DNA of 10,230 bases, taken from Verrucomicrobiales bacterium (lineage in GTDB: Bacteria; Verrucomicrobiota; Verrucomicrobiia; Verrucomicrobiales; DEV007). The position numbers and the translations under genes were made by a program. Positions 1 to 5,984 of the stretch are shown one piece after another. The notes beneath the pieces were generated by a model, which worked only from the letters and a program-made list of their open reading frames with translations, was not told the DNA's origin and ran no database searches. The DNA is taken from NCBI GenBank assembly GCA_013003335.1, contig JABDJT010000280.1, forward strand, positions 1-10,230. The letters run 5' to 3'. Each line of letters opens with the position of its first letter. Position 1 is the first letter of the stretch.

Positions 1-534
1 GCCAATCTCTGCTACATCAAAAGCCGGATGATGCTGCCGAAGCACGTTCAGCCCCCGGAGGACGACGCCGACGAGGAGGATCCGCGCTGGGATTTGATCC
101 GCCAGCTGATCGAATACAAAAAATTCAAAGACGCGGCGACGTATCTCGGCCGGAAAGAGGCGGAAGAGAGCGAGCTTTTCGGCCACAAACCGGAAAAAAT
201 CGAGGCCGGGGACGAAGAGCGTCCTCTCGCAGAAGTCGGGATTTTTGACCTGATCAAGGCTTTCCAAAATATTCTCGACCGGTTTGAGGACGATGGGCTG
301 GGCGAAATTTTCGATGACCGGTTCACCGTGAGCGACAAGATCGATCATCTTCTGAAGGCTGTTGAACCGGGTCAATCGATCTCGTTTTCGGCACTTTTCG
401 AAGATGCCACGAGCAAGGGCGAAGTGATTGTGACCTTTCTCGCACTGCTGGAATTGATGAAGCTCAATCACTTTCGCGTGCGACAGCAGATTTTGCTGGG
501 TGAGATTGAGTTGGAGCGGAATGAGAATTTTTAA
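1..534 (+). CDS. scpA: Segregation and condensation protein A (ScpA), 3' part
   Basis: The reading frame is open from the first base, so the 5' end lies outside the window; about 177 C-terminal residues are present. The visible N-terminus reads ANLCYIKSRMMLP, matching the ScpA/kleisin motif 'A.L..IKS..LLP' that follows the Smc-binding N-terminal helices. Next comes an acidic linker (EDDADEEDPRWD), a helical middle part, and a C-terminal winged-helix-like segment (GEVIVTFLALLELMKLNHF), which in ScpA contacts the Smc head. ScpA is the kleisin of the Smc-ScpA-ScpB condensin complex that organises and segregates the chromosome in the cytoplasm. It lies 53 bp upstream of scpB on the same strand, the usual partner order. 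No terminator is visible in that gap, so co-transcription is likely. Identification rests on the motif plus the neighbour. Confidence 0.93.
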   Translation, partial: ANLCYIKSRMMLPKHVQPPEDDADEEDPRWDLIRQLIEYKKFKDAATYLGRKEAEESELFGHKPEKIEAGDEERPLAEVGIFDLIKAFQNILDRFEDDGLGEIFDDRFTVSDKIDHLLKAVEPGQSISFSALFEDATSKGEVIVTFLALLELMKLNHFRVRQQILLGEIELERNENF

Positions 535-587
535 CTGTAAGTTCCCCGAAATCCGCTAATCATTGTGCGGTCTCAATCCGTCCACAT

Positions 588-1259
588 ATGGAACTCATCC
601 AGATTGTCGAAGCGCTGATTTTCGCGGCGCCTGAACCGATTTCTTCGCAGGAATTGTCGAAGGCAATCCGACGTGCCGCCGAGGAAAGCGGCGAGGCCTT
701 CGCCGAGGACTGGCAGAAAATCACTCCATCGCAGGTGCAGGCCACGATCGACGAACTCGGCGAATTGTATGCCGAGACAGGTCGCGCGATGCAGCTGGTC
801 GAAGGCGCTTCCGGCTGGCGATTTGTCACCCGTCCGGTTTTCGCCGATTGGGTGCGTGCGCTTTTACCGACGATGCGACCGGAACGGCTCAGCCCACCCG
901 CGCTGGAAACGCTCGCTATCATCGCCTACCGCCAGCCAATCACGAAAGCGGACATCGAGGCAGTGCGTGGGGTCAGCGTAGATGGTGTTTTGCAGAAAAT
1001 CATCGATCGCGGCCTCGTGAAAATCGGGGGTCGGGCAGATCTGCCGGGCAAACCGCTGCTTTACGAAACGACCGATTCATTTCTCGAACACTTCGGCGTA
1101 AAAGAACTCGACGACCTGCCGAACGCCGAGGAATTACGGATCGTGGAACTGCCGACCGCCGGCGAAGACGACGACGCGCCGAAGGCGGAACAGCTTTCCC
1201 TTTCCGGTATGAGCGGCGAAAAAGCGGATTCAGACGAAACCGCCGACGAAGAAGAGTAA
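588..1259 (+). CDS. scpB: Segregation and condensation protein B (ScpB)
   Basis: A 223-residue protein, slightly longer than typical ScpB because of an acidic tail. The N-terminus (ELIQIVEALIFAAPEPIS) is the classic first winged helix of ScpB. Residues 101-119 (LSPPALETLAIIAYRQPIT) and the following ADIEAVRGVSVDGVLQKI form the highly conserved second winged helix, and GKPLLYETTDSFLEHFG (154-170) is the family's C-terminal signature. Residues 180-223 are acidic and probably disordered. ScpB dimerises and binds the ScpA kleisin, completing the cytoplasmic Smc condensin. The ATG at 588 is used because the family homology begins at once; no Shine-Dalgarno sequence is visible upstream. The gene follows scpA by 53 bp and precedes pheA by only 12 bp (to its ATG), so all three probably share a transcript. 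Confidence 0.96.
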   Translation: MELIQIVEALIFAAPEPISSQELSKAIRRAAEESGEAFAEDWQKITPSQVQATIDELGELYAETGRAMQLVEGASGWRFVTRPVFADWVRALLPTMRPERLSPPALETLAIIAYRQPITKADIEAVRGVSVDGVLQKIIDRGLVKIGGRADLPGKPLLYETTDSFLEHFGVKELDDLPNAEELRIVELPTAGEDDDAPKAEQLSLSGMSGEKADSDETADEEE

Positions 1260-1271
1260 CTTTTGGATACC

Positions 1272-2330
1272 ATGACGCTCGACGACCTGCGTGAAAAAAT
1301 TGATGAGATCGACACGGAGTTGATCCGGCTGCTCAACGAACGGGCCAATGTCGTTCATGAAGTCGGCGTGCTGAAGAAGCGCGAAGGTCTGGAAATTTAC
1401 GCGCCGGATCGCGAGGAAAAACTACTCCGCCGGCTCGTGGAAAAAAGTGGCAAAGGCCGCCTGACCGAGCATTCCATTCGCGCAATCTACCGGGAAATTA
1501 TGTCGGCTGCGCTGGCGTTGGAAGAGGATTTGAAAATTGCCTATCTCGGCCCGGAGGGAACGTGGACGCACCAGGCCGCGATCGAAAAATTCGGCAGCAG
1601 CGTGAAATTTCTGCCGCAGGCTAGTTTCGCCGATGTGTTCGACCAGGTCACCCGCAAGCTGGTCGATTACGGCGTCGTGCCGATCGAAAATTCGACCGAA
1701 GGTGCCGTCACCCACACCCTCGATTTGTTCGCCGATTCGCCGCTGAAGATTTACGGGCAGATGATGCTCCCGATTGAAAACAACCTCATGGCAAAGTGCG
1801 CCCGCGAGGAAATCACGGAGATTTTCAGCCACCCGCAAGTCTTGGCGCAGTGCCGTGGCTGGCTGAATCAGCATTTCAACGGCACGCCTGCCACCGAAAC
1901 GTCCAGCACGGCCGCTGCCGCGCAAATCGCCGCCGAAAAAGCCGGCTCAGCAGTCCTCGGCGGGTCGCTTTTGGCCGAGATGCACGAGCTGACGATCCTG
2001 GAGCGTTCCGTGCAGGATTTGGCGATCAACACGACACGGTTTCTCGTGATTAGCCACAAAACCTGCCCGAGAACCGGAGCTGACCGCACCTCGATCATGT
2101 TTTCCGTTCGTGACGAACCGGGTTCGCTGCACAAAGCACTCGAGCCTTTCGAAAAGCTCGAGATCAACATGTCCAAAATCGAGAGCCGCCCGTCCAAACG
2201 CCGCGCCTGGGAATACTTCTTCTTTGTCGACATCGCCGGTCACTGCGAGGACGAGGAGGTCAAAACCGCCATCGACCAGCTTTCGAAGCATTGCAGTTTC
2301 GTGAAGATTTTGGGGAGTTACCCGGCGTAA
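1272..2330 (+). CDS. pheA: Bifunctional chorismate mutase / prephenate dehydratase (P-protein)
   Basis: A 352-residue protein with the full P-protein architecture. Residues 1-85 are an AroQ chorismate mutase (LREKIDEIDTELIRLLNERA, GVLKK, APDREEKLL, supplying the usual Arg/Lys active-site residues). Residues 88-262 are prephenate dehydratase, with GPEGTWTHQAA (93-103), VPIENSTEGAV (136-146) and the catalytic TRF motif at 255-257. Residues 272-350 are a C-terminal ACT domain with GSLHKAL (284-290) and ESRPS (304-308), the counterparts of the GALV and ESRP phenylalanine-binding motifs. It converts chorismate through prephenate to phenylpyruvate, and feedback inhibition by phenylalanine is expected. 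The end, KILGSYPA, is typical of the family. I prefer the ATG at 1272; an in-frame TTG at 1263, just after the scpB stop, is an alternative that adds three residues. No leader-peptide attenuator is visible. A palindromic repeat follows the gene. Confidence 0.97.
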   Translation: MTLDDLREKIDEIDTELIRLLNERANVVHEVGVLKKREGLEIYAPDREEKLLRRLVEKSGKGRLTEHSIRAIYREIMSAALALEEDLKIAYLGPEGTWTHQAAIEKFGSSVKFLPQASFADVFDQVTRKLVDYGVVPIENSTEGAVTHTLDLFADSPLKIYGQMMLPIENNLMAKCAREEITEIFSHPQVLAQCRGWLNQHFNGTPATETSSTAAAAQIAAEKAGSAVLGGSLLAEMHELTILERSVQDLAINTTRFLVISHKTCPRTGADRTSIMFSVRDEPGSLHKALEPFEKLEINMSKIESRPSKRRAWEYFFFVDIAGHCEDEEVKTAIDQLSKHCSFVKILGSYPA

Positions 2331-2339
2331 AGTTTTCGC

Positions 2340-2387
2340 AAAAACGAATCAACAGGGTACGTTCGATGAAGTAACCCTGTCGAATCG
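2340..2387 (+). repeat. Palindromic intergenic element, copy 1 (pheA/msrB gap)
   Basis: The outer arms are 2345-2358 (CGAATCAACAGGGT) and 2374-2387 (ACCCTGTCGAATCG), pairing at 12 of 14 positions around a 15-nt loop. The loop can form a short inner hairpin (TTC-GAT-GAA). A run of five A precedes the left arm, but no T-run follows the right arm, so this copy is not a convincing rho-independent terminator for pheA. The right arm ends 4 nt before the msrB ATG at 2392. The same element recurs at 6860-6912 and 9833-9879. Confidence 0.85.
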
Positions 2388-2391
2388 AACA

Positions 2392-2826
2392 ATGGCTGAA
2401 TCGGAATCGGATGAAGAATTGAAGGAGCGGCTCACGCCGAGGCAATACCAGGTCGCCTGCCAGTGCGGGACGGAGCCCCCGTTTGACAACGAATACTGGG
2501 ACAACAAGGCGGCGGGGATTTATGTCGATGTCATTTCGGGCAAACCGCTGTTTTCCTCGAAAGCGAAGTTCGACAGCGGAACGGGCTGGCCCAGTTTTTT
2601 TGAGCCGGCTGATCCGGAGGAGATTGTCGAGGTGGAAGATATGAGCGCCGGCATGCGCCGGGTGGAAGTGCGATCGAAAACGGGTGACGCGCATTTGGGA
2701 CACGTATTTCCAGATGGGCCACCACCGTCCGGATTGCGATATTGCATCAATTCCGCGGCACTGCGGTTTGTGCCGGCCGAGGAATTGGAAGCCGAAGGAC
2801 TGGGCGAATTCGCGAAGTTGTTTTAG
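2392..2826 (+). CDS. msrB: Peptide-methionine (R)-S-oxide reductase MsrB
   Basis: A 144-residue single-domain MsrB that reduces the R-epimer of methionine sulfoxide in oxidised proteins. Family motifs in order: GTEPPFDNEYWD (26-37), GIYVDVISGKPLFSS (42-56), DSGTGWPSF (61-69), HLGHVF (101-106) and RYCINSAALRF (116-126). Cys118 in RYCIN is the catalytic residue that forms the sulfenic acid. The two CxxC zinc motifs found in many MsrBs are absent (VDVISG stands where the first would be), so this is a zinc-free form. The common resolving Cys before GWPSF is Thr here; Cys23 or Cys25 in VACQCGTE may resolve instead, or thioredoxin may reduce the sulfenic acid directly (inference). No signal peptide is seen, so it is probably cytoplasmic. 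The ATG abuts a palindromic repeat and has no Shine-Dalgarno sequence. The stop codon overlaps that of the convergent gene by 4 nt. Confidence 0.95.
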   Translation: MAESESDEELKERLTPRQYQVACQCGTEPPFDNEYWDNKAAGIYVDVISGKPLFSSKAKFDSGTGWPSFFEPADPEEIVEVEDMSAGMRRVEVRSKTGDAHLGHVFPDGPPPSGLRYCINSAALRFVPAEELEAEGLGEFAKLF

Positions 2827-3308
2827 CGCTCCGGCGGACGGGCGAACTTCGCGGCGACTTCGCGGGCTTCGCGCTCGAGAAAGGCGTCCCAGTAGCCTTC
2901 CGACAGGCATTGATTCAGGTACTCACGCAGGAATTCGCGTGTGCCGCCAAGACGCTCGTATTGAGCGACATGAGCGAGTTCATGAACGATCAGGCTGGGA
3001 TTCGTGGCGTGGCTGGACTCGACGAAAATGCCATGGCCGAGAGCCATTCCGCAGGGCGGAGATTCGATCGAAAGGCGGAAAAAACGGGCTAATTTTCGCA
3101 GGACGAAGGAGCCGGGTGTAGGGACTTCCGGCACGATCAGGACGCGGACTTTCTCCCGGTCTTCGATACCGATTTCCGTGGCCTGCTCCTTTTCCCAGGC
3201 ATCCAAATCCCGCCCTTCGGCCAGGATCAGGCGCTCCTGCCGCCGCACCCACCGATCGGCGATCGGCAGGGCGAGAGTGACGAGGACTTTCTGGAGGGAA
3301 CGAAGCAT
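2823..3308 (-). CDS. Small HExxH zinc metallopeptidase-like protein of unknown substrate
   Basis: A 161-residue protein not assigned to a named gene. It has a zincin motif, HELAH, at residues 109-113, followed by VAQYERLGG and FLREYLNQCLSEGY. Glu147 in LEREAREV is a plausible third zinc ligand downstream. The sequence 'HE..H.aQYERLGG..FL..YL.eCL..GY' is one I recognise from small uncharacterised bacterial proteins, usually called hypothetical or putative metallopeptidase. The N-terminal segment LQKVLVTLALPIADRW (5-20) is mildly hydrophobic and could be a membrane anchor or helix; it is too weak to call a signal peptide. The ATG at 3308 is preferred over a TTG at 3314. The gene starts 17 nt after the tatC stop on the same strand, so the two are probably co-transcribed. 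A link to Tat export is only suggested by this adjacency. Confidence 0.72.
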   Translation of the reverse strand: MLRSLQKVLVTLALPIADRWVRRQERLILAEGRDLDAWEKEQATEIGIEDREKVRVLIVPEVPTPGSFVLRKLARFFRLSIESPPCGMALGHGIFVESSHATNPSLIVHELAHVAQYERLGGTREFLREYLNQCLSEGYWDAFLEREAREVAAKFARPPER

Positions 3309-3325
3309 CAGCAAAGGTTTCCGAC

Positions 3326-5368
3326 CTAGCCAAGCATCAGCCGTTCAATCATTTCGTTGAGGAGATCAGGCGTCATGCCCGGGACGTCCTCCACGTTATC
3401 GAAGGTTTCGTACGGCCGGTGCTCGATGATCATTTCAGCGAGTTCGTCGTCCATGCCGGGCAGGGTGAGCAGTTCGTCCTTGTCGGCGTGATTCAAATCG
3501 ACAATCGGACCGGTCGGCTCGCAAACCTCGTCATCATCGAAGACGTCGTGATCTTCCTCTTCGACCGTTTCAGCGGATTCTGAATTTTCGTCTTCCTCTG
3601 CGTCGTCGGCATCAGCTTCAGTGGGTTCGGCGTGATCGCTTTCCAATTCGCCTCTTTCGTCCGCTGACTCCGAACTTTCGCCGGGATCGGACCCGTCTTC
3701 GTTCCGGTCGGGCCAATCCTGAACCGGCGTGTGCCCTTCTTCGCCGTGATGCGGATCGTGTTCGTCAGCATCCTCCCCGTGGTGATGATCGTGATCCCAG
3801 CTTTCGTCGTGGTGCGGATCGTATTCGATCGGGTTGCCGTGCTCGTCGTGATACGGGTCGTTGTGGTAGGGATCGTCGTGATGGGGATCGTCCCCATGAT
3901 AATCGTGATCGTGATCGTGATCGTGATCGTGACCATGTTCACCGTCGTAAAGGTCGGCGTGTTCTTTTTCATACTGCTCGATCTCATGCCGATGCAGTTC
4001 TTCCTTTTCCTCCTCGCTGAGGTCGTCGGCAGGCGTGGAATAGAGTTTTTCAAGCCGCGCCCGTCTCTCTTCTTCCTCCGCAGCTTGTTTCCGGGCGCGT
4101 GTTCTTTCCATGACCATCGCGATCCAGATACAAATTTCGTAGAGCAAAATCAGGGGTCCGGCGAGCAGGCCGAGCGTGATGATATCGGGCGGCGTGAAAA
4201 TGGCAGCGGCGACCATCATGATCACCCATGCGTATGCCCGGGTGGCGCGCATGACGCGGGCGGTGAGTAGTTCGAGTTTTACGAGAATCGTAACGACGAC
4301 CGGCAGCTGGAAACTGAGACCGAAGACCATCGTCAGGCGCGTAATGAAATTGATGTAATCGCCGACGCGATACTGGGAAATTCGTCCTTTGACCTTCAGT
4401 ACGACGATCTTGTCGCGGGTGTCATCGTATCGGAGCGCGATTTCGGAGCCTTCTTTGAAAGCCAGCGACTGGATCAGGTAATTGCGAAATTTCTGGATGT
4501 CCGGGTCATTCGGATCGACCGCCGGGGGGGCATTGGCATTTTCCGGCGTGGGATTGTCGGATTGCGCGGGATCGGGATTCTCCTGCTTTGGTGCGGGAGA
4601 TTCGGGAGTTTCACCATCAGTCGCCTCTTCTTCGTCGCTCTGGAAAAATCCCATGAGGAACTTCATGAAGCCGGAAGGCTCTTCTTTCGCTTCCCCATCC
4701 CCTTCCGGGGCAGCAGTCGATTGTCCCTCCGTGGGAGGAATCTTTTCGCCCTTCACCCCGACGAGCGCAAATTCCGCGATGGGTCGTTCCAGGGCGGCCT
4801 TGGTGGGGTCGATTGCTCCGGTTCGTTCCTGCTCGAATTCATAGAAAAACTTCAGGGCAATCGGTGCGGCCATAAAAAAAGCAAACGACGCACCGGTCAG
4901 AAACAAAAAGAATCCGACAATGGCCCCCGGGATCACCATCTTTTTTTCCACCTGCCGCAAACCCGGCAGGATGAACTGGAATGACTGGTAAACCAAAATC
5001 GGGAATGCGAGAATCACGCCGGCGATGAACGAAGTCTTGATCGCCAGCATGAGCAATTCCTGCGGGCTGAGGGTCAAAAACTCGCTGACGTCCCAAAGCG
5101 TCGTGCCGACGTCATCGACCTTTGCGACCTTGGCCGGCATTTGGACAAATTCGAAAATTTGCTTGTTGAAGACAAATGTGAAGATCGTGATGATCAGCAG
5201 CGTGATCACCATTTGCATCAGGGTTTTGCGCAGATCTTCGAGGTGATCGAGAAACGGTTTTTCCTGCGGATCGAAGCCCTCGTCCGCACCGTATTTGGAC
5301 CGGCGACGTGCGCGGCCAGCTTCTTCACGGATTTTAAAAAGCTTTTCGAATGCTTTCTTCAGGATCAT
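3326..5368 (-). CDS. tatC: Sec-independent translocase subunit TatC with periplasmic insertion and His-rich/HhH C-terminal extension
   Basis: 680 residues against about 230-270 for a usual TatC. The core is clear: FLDHLEDLRKTL (39-50) before TM1 (about 51-68); LSPQELLMLAIKTSF (100-114) leading into TM2; ILVYQSFQFILPGL (124-137); TM3 (about 146-174); TM4 within YINFITRLTMVFGLSFQLPV (338-357); TM5 with RAYAWV; and TPPD (392-395) before TM6 and LLYE. TatC forms the membrane receptor that recognises twin-arginine signal peptides. Two additions are unusual. Residues about 176-335, in the periplasmic loop between TM3 and TM4, form an acidic Pro-rich insertion. After TM6 comes a cytoplasmic tail: a charged helix (about 420-472), a His/Asp-rich stretch (about 477-546), an acidic low-complexity region (about 551-618), and a ComEA-like helix-hairpin-helix pair (622-680: VDLNHADKDELLTLPGM, then FDNVEDVPGMTPDLL). 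It is a single open frame from ATG 5368, with no sign of frameshift. No tatA or tatB is in the window. Confidence 0.95.
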   Translation of the reverse strand: MILKKAFEKLFKIREEAGRARRRSKYGADEGFDPQEKPFLDHLEDLRKTLMQMVITLLIITIFTFVFNKQIFEFVQMPAKVAKVDDVGTTLWDVSEFLTLSPQELLMLAIKTSFIAGVILAFPILVYQSFQFILPGLRQVEKKMVIPGAIVGFFLFLTGASFAFFMAAPIALKFFYEFEQERTGAIDPTKAALERPIAEFALVGVKGEKIPPTEGQSTAAPEGDGEAKEEPSGFMKFLMGFFQSDEEEATDGETPESPAPKQENPDPAQSDNPTPENANAPPAVDPNDPDIQKFRNYLIQSLAFKEGSEIALRYDDTRDKIVVLKVKGRISQYRVGDYINFITRLTMVFGLSFQLPVVVTILVKLELLTARVMRATRAYAWVIMMVAAAIFTPPDIITLGLLAGPLILLYEICIWIAMVMERTRARKQAAEEEERRARLEKLYSTPADDLSEEEKEELHRHEIEQYEKEHADLYDGEHGHDHDHDHDHDYHGDDPHHDDPYHNDPYHDEHGNPIEYDPHHDESWDHDHHHGEDADEHDPHHGEEGHTPVQDWPDRNEDGSDPGESSESADERGELESDHAEPTEADADDAEEDENSESAETVEEEDHDVFDDDEVCEPTGPIVDLNHADKDELLTLPGMDDELAEMIIEHRPYETFDNVEDVPGMTPDLLNEMIERLMLG
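3903..3932 (-). repeat. Tandem hexanucleotide repeat (5 units) inside tatC
   Basis: Five perfect head-to-tail copies of TCGTGA on the plus strand, read on the coding strand as alternating His and Asp codons (the HDHDHDHDHD stretch, about residues 480-489 of TatC). Related imperfect His/Asp-coding sequence continues on both sides. Because the unit is 6 bp, gain or loss of units would keep the frame and change only the His-Asp count. Confidence 0.9.
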
Positions 5369-5581
5369 TCCGAATTCAGTTCAGTTTGGGGTTTCGAGGG
5401 GCCGAATCTACGCGGTTTTTTGAATTCGGCAAAGACCGGAACTACCCCTGCGCAATACGGGACCCGCAAAAGTGGGGGGGGCGAAGCTGCGGGGGGTCGT
5501 GAAATTTCAAACGCGTTTGCGCCACATCACCCCCTTGAATCGAAAAGTCAGCATGATAAGAAAGGCGCTGACACACAACCC

Positions 5582-5605
5582 GGCACCAGTTTCGGTGCCA
5601 ATTTT
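5582..5605 (+). promoter_or_regulatory. Leader hairpin upstream of the PUR-domain gene
   Basis: A perfect 6-bp stem, GGCACC (5582-5587) and GGTGCC (5594-5599), with a 6-nt loop, followed by AATTTT. It lies between the likely promoter region and the AGGAGG at 5616-5621. The shape resembles a weak intrinsic terminator or attenuator in the 5' leader, but the U-run is short and offset, so it could instead be an mRNA-stabilising hairpin. Confidence 0.4.
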
Positions 5606-5615
5606 GCTAAATACC

Positions 5616-5621
5616 AGGAGG
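5616..5621 (+). promoter_or_regulatory. Strong Shine-Dalgarno sequence for the PUR-domain gene
   Basis: AGGAGG is a full match to the anti-Shine-Dalgarno sequence and the only perfect one I find before a start in this window. The spacing to ATG 5637 is 15 nt, longer than the usual 5-9. The in-frame codons between them hold no ATG, GTG, TTG or CTG, so 5637 remains the start. Confidence 0.6.
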
Positions 5622-5636
5622 TTAGAAAACAAGAAC

Positions 5637-5882
5637 ATGATTGGTTACGAAGAGGACCAGGACAACAGAAGAAGACCGGATAACTATCCGATCCATACAG
5701 AAAAAGTATTCGCAGACCGGAAAATCTTTTTCCTCGATCTCAAGGAGAACGATCGGGGCCGGTTCGTGAAAATCACAGAAGACGTCCGCGGTCGCCGCGA
5801 TACGATCATGCTTCCGACTGAAGTACTCGACGAGTTTATCGTTGCCCTTCAGCAAATCGCGGAAGCAAACGACGACGAGTGA
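5637..5882 (+). CDS. PUR-alpha-like nucleic-acid-binding protein (DUF3276/bacterial PUR family)
   Basis: An 81-residue protein. Residues about 20-76 fit one bacterial PUR repeat: an opening basic/aromatic strand (TEKVFADRKIFFLDLKEND), a second pair of strands (GRFVKITEDVRGRRDTIMLP), and a closing helix (TEVLDEFIVALQQIAEA). Stand-alone single-repeat PUR proteins such as Borrelia BpuR dimerise to bind single- or double-stranded DNA and RNA and often act as regulators; this role is inferred by family likeness. The N-terminal 18 residues are polar and charged (EEDQDNRRRPDNYP). The frame stays open upstream to 5472, but the ATG at 5637 is chosen because an AGGAGG precedes it and the upstream translation has no domain character. 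It is transcribed divergently from tatC and lies about 100 bp upstream of yicC. A leader hairpin and a strong ribosome site suggest a highly expressed or post-transcriptionally controlled gene. Confidence 0.8.
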   Translation: MIGYEEDQDNRRRPDNYPIHTEKVFADRKIFFLDLKENDRGRFVKITEDVRGRRDTIMLPTEVLDEFIVALQQIAEANDDE

Positions 5883-5889
5883 ATTTCCC

Positions 5890-5915
5890 GCCGGGATTCT
5901 TCCCTCCCTCCCGGC
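5890..5915 (+). terminator. Possible terminator-like hairpin after the PUR-domain gene
   Basis: A perfect 7-bp GC-rich stem, GCCGGGA (5890-5896) and TCCCGGC (5909-5915), with a 12-nt pyrimidine loop, begins 8 nt after the PUR gene stop. No T-run follows, so it is either a weak terminator or a 3'-end protecting hairpin. Confidence 0.35.
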
Positions 5916-5949
5916 TGGCTCAACTTCGATTCATCGGAAGGGCTTCTCT

Positions 5950-5978
5950 TTGCCTCTTTCACCGGTGGGCTGTATCAT
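5950..5978 (+). promoter_or_regulatory. Candidate promoter for yicC-gmk
   Basis: TTGCCT (5950-5955) and TATCAT (5973-5978) are separated by 17 bp, matching the sigma-70-type consensus at 4 of 6 and 5 of 6 positions. The predicted transcription start would fall at or within a few bases of the yicC ATG (5985), implying a leaderless or nearly leaderless transcript. This is found by eye only. Confidence 0.3.
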
Positions 5979-5984
5979 CGAGAC

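Larger units (their letters stand above)
5369..5636. promoter_or_regulatory. Divergent intergenic region between tatC and the PUR-domain gene
   Basis: 268 bp without a convincing gene; it must hold the divergent promoters. On the minus strand a weak candidate for tatC is TTGCCG (5427-5432), 16 bp, TAGATT (5405-5410). On the plus strand a weak candidate is TTGAAT (5535-5540) with TAAGAA (5557-5562), spacing 16. The 9-bp sequence CCGAATTCA (5370-5378) is repeated inverted at 5421-5429. G-runs of eight (5474-5481) and six (5491-5496) are also present. The promoter calls are low confidence; the region's role as a divergent control region follows from gene orientation. Confidence 0.45.

Noticed and set aside
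848..1294. Alternative frame inside scpB rich in Arg
   Set aside because: High-GC shadow of scpB with no recognisable domain.
3731..4270. Plus-strand open frame opposite tatC encoding a Val/Ile-rich, membrane-like protein
   Set aside because: It is the antisense image of the His/Asp-rich tatC tail: His and Asp codons read backwards as Val, Ile and Met codons. The tatC frame has real homology and this one does not.
5474..5496. Possible G-quadruplex from the G8 and G6 runs
   Set aside because: Only two G-runs; four separate runs of three cannot be arranged with normal loops, so only a weak two-tier structure is possible.
5141..5636. Open frames running from the tatC start into the intergenic region and into the PUR gene
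   Set aside because: They have no domain character before the PUR gene's ATG at 5637, and the AGGAGG at 5616 supports the shorter form.
5897..5908. Pyrimidine-rich stretch after the PUR gene considered as a repeat
   Set aside because: It is simply the loop of the 7-bp hairpin at 5890-5915 and has no other copies in the window.
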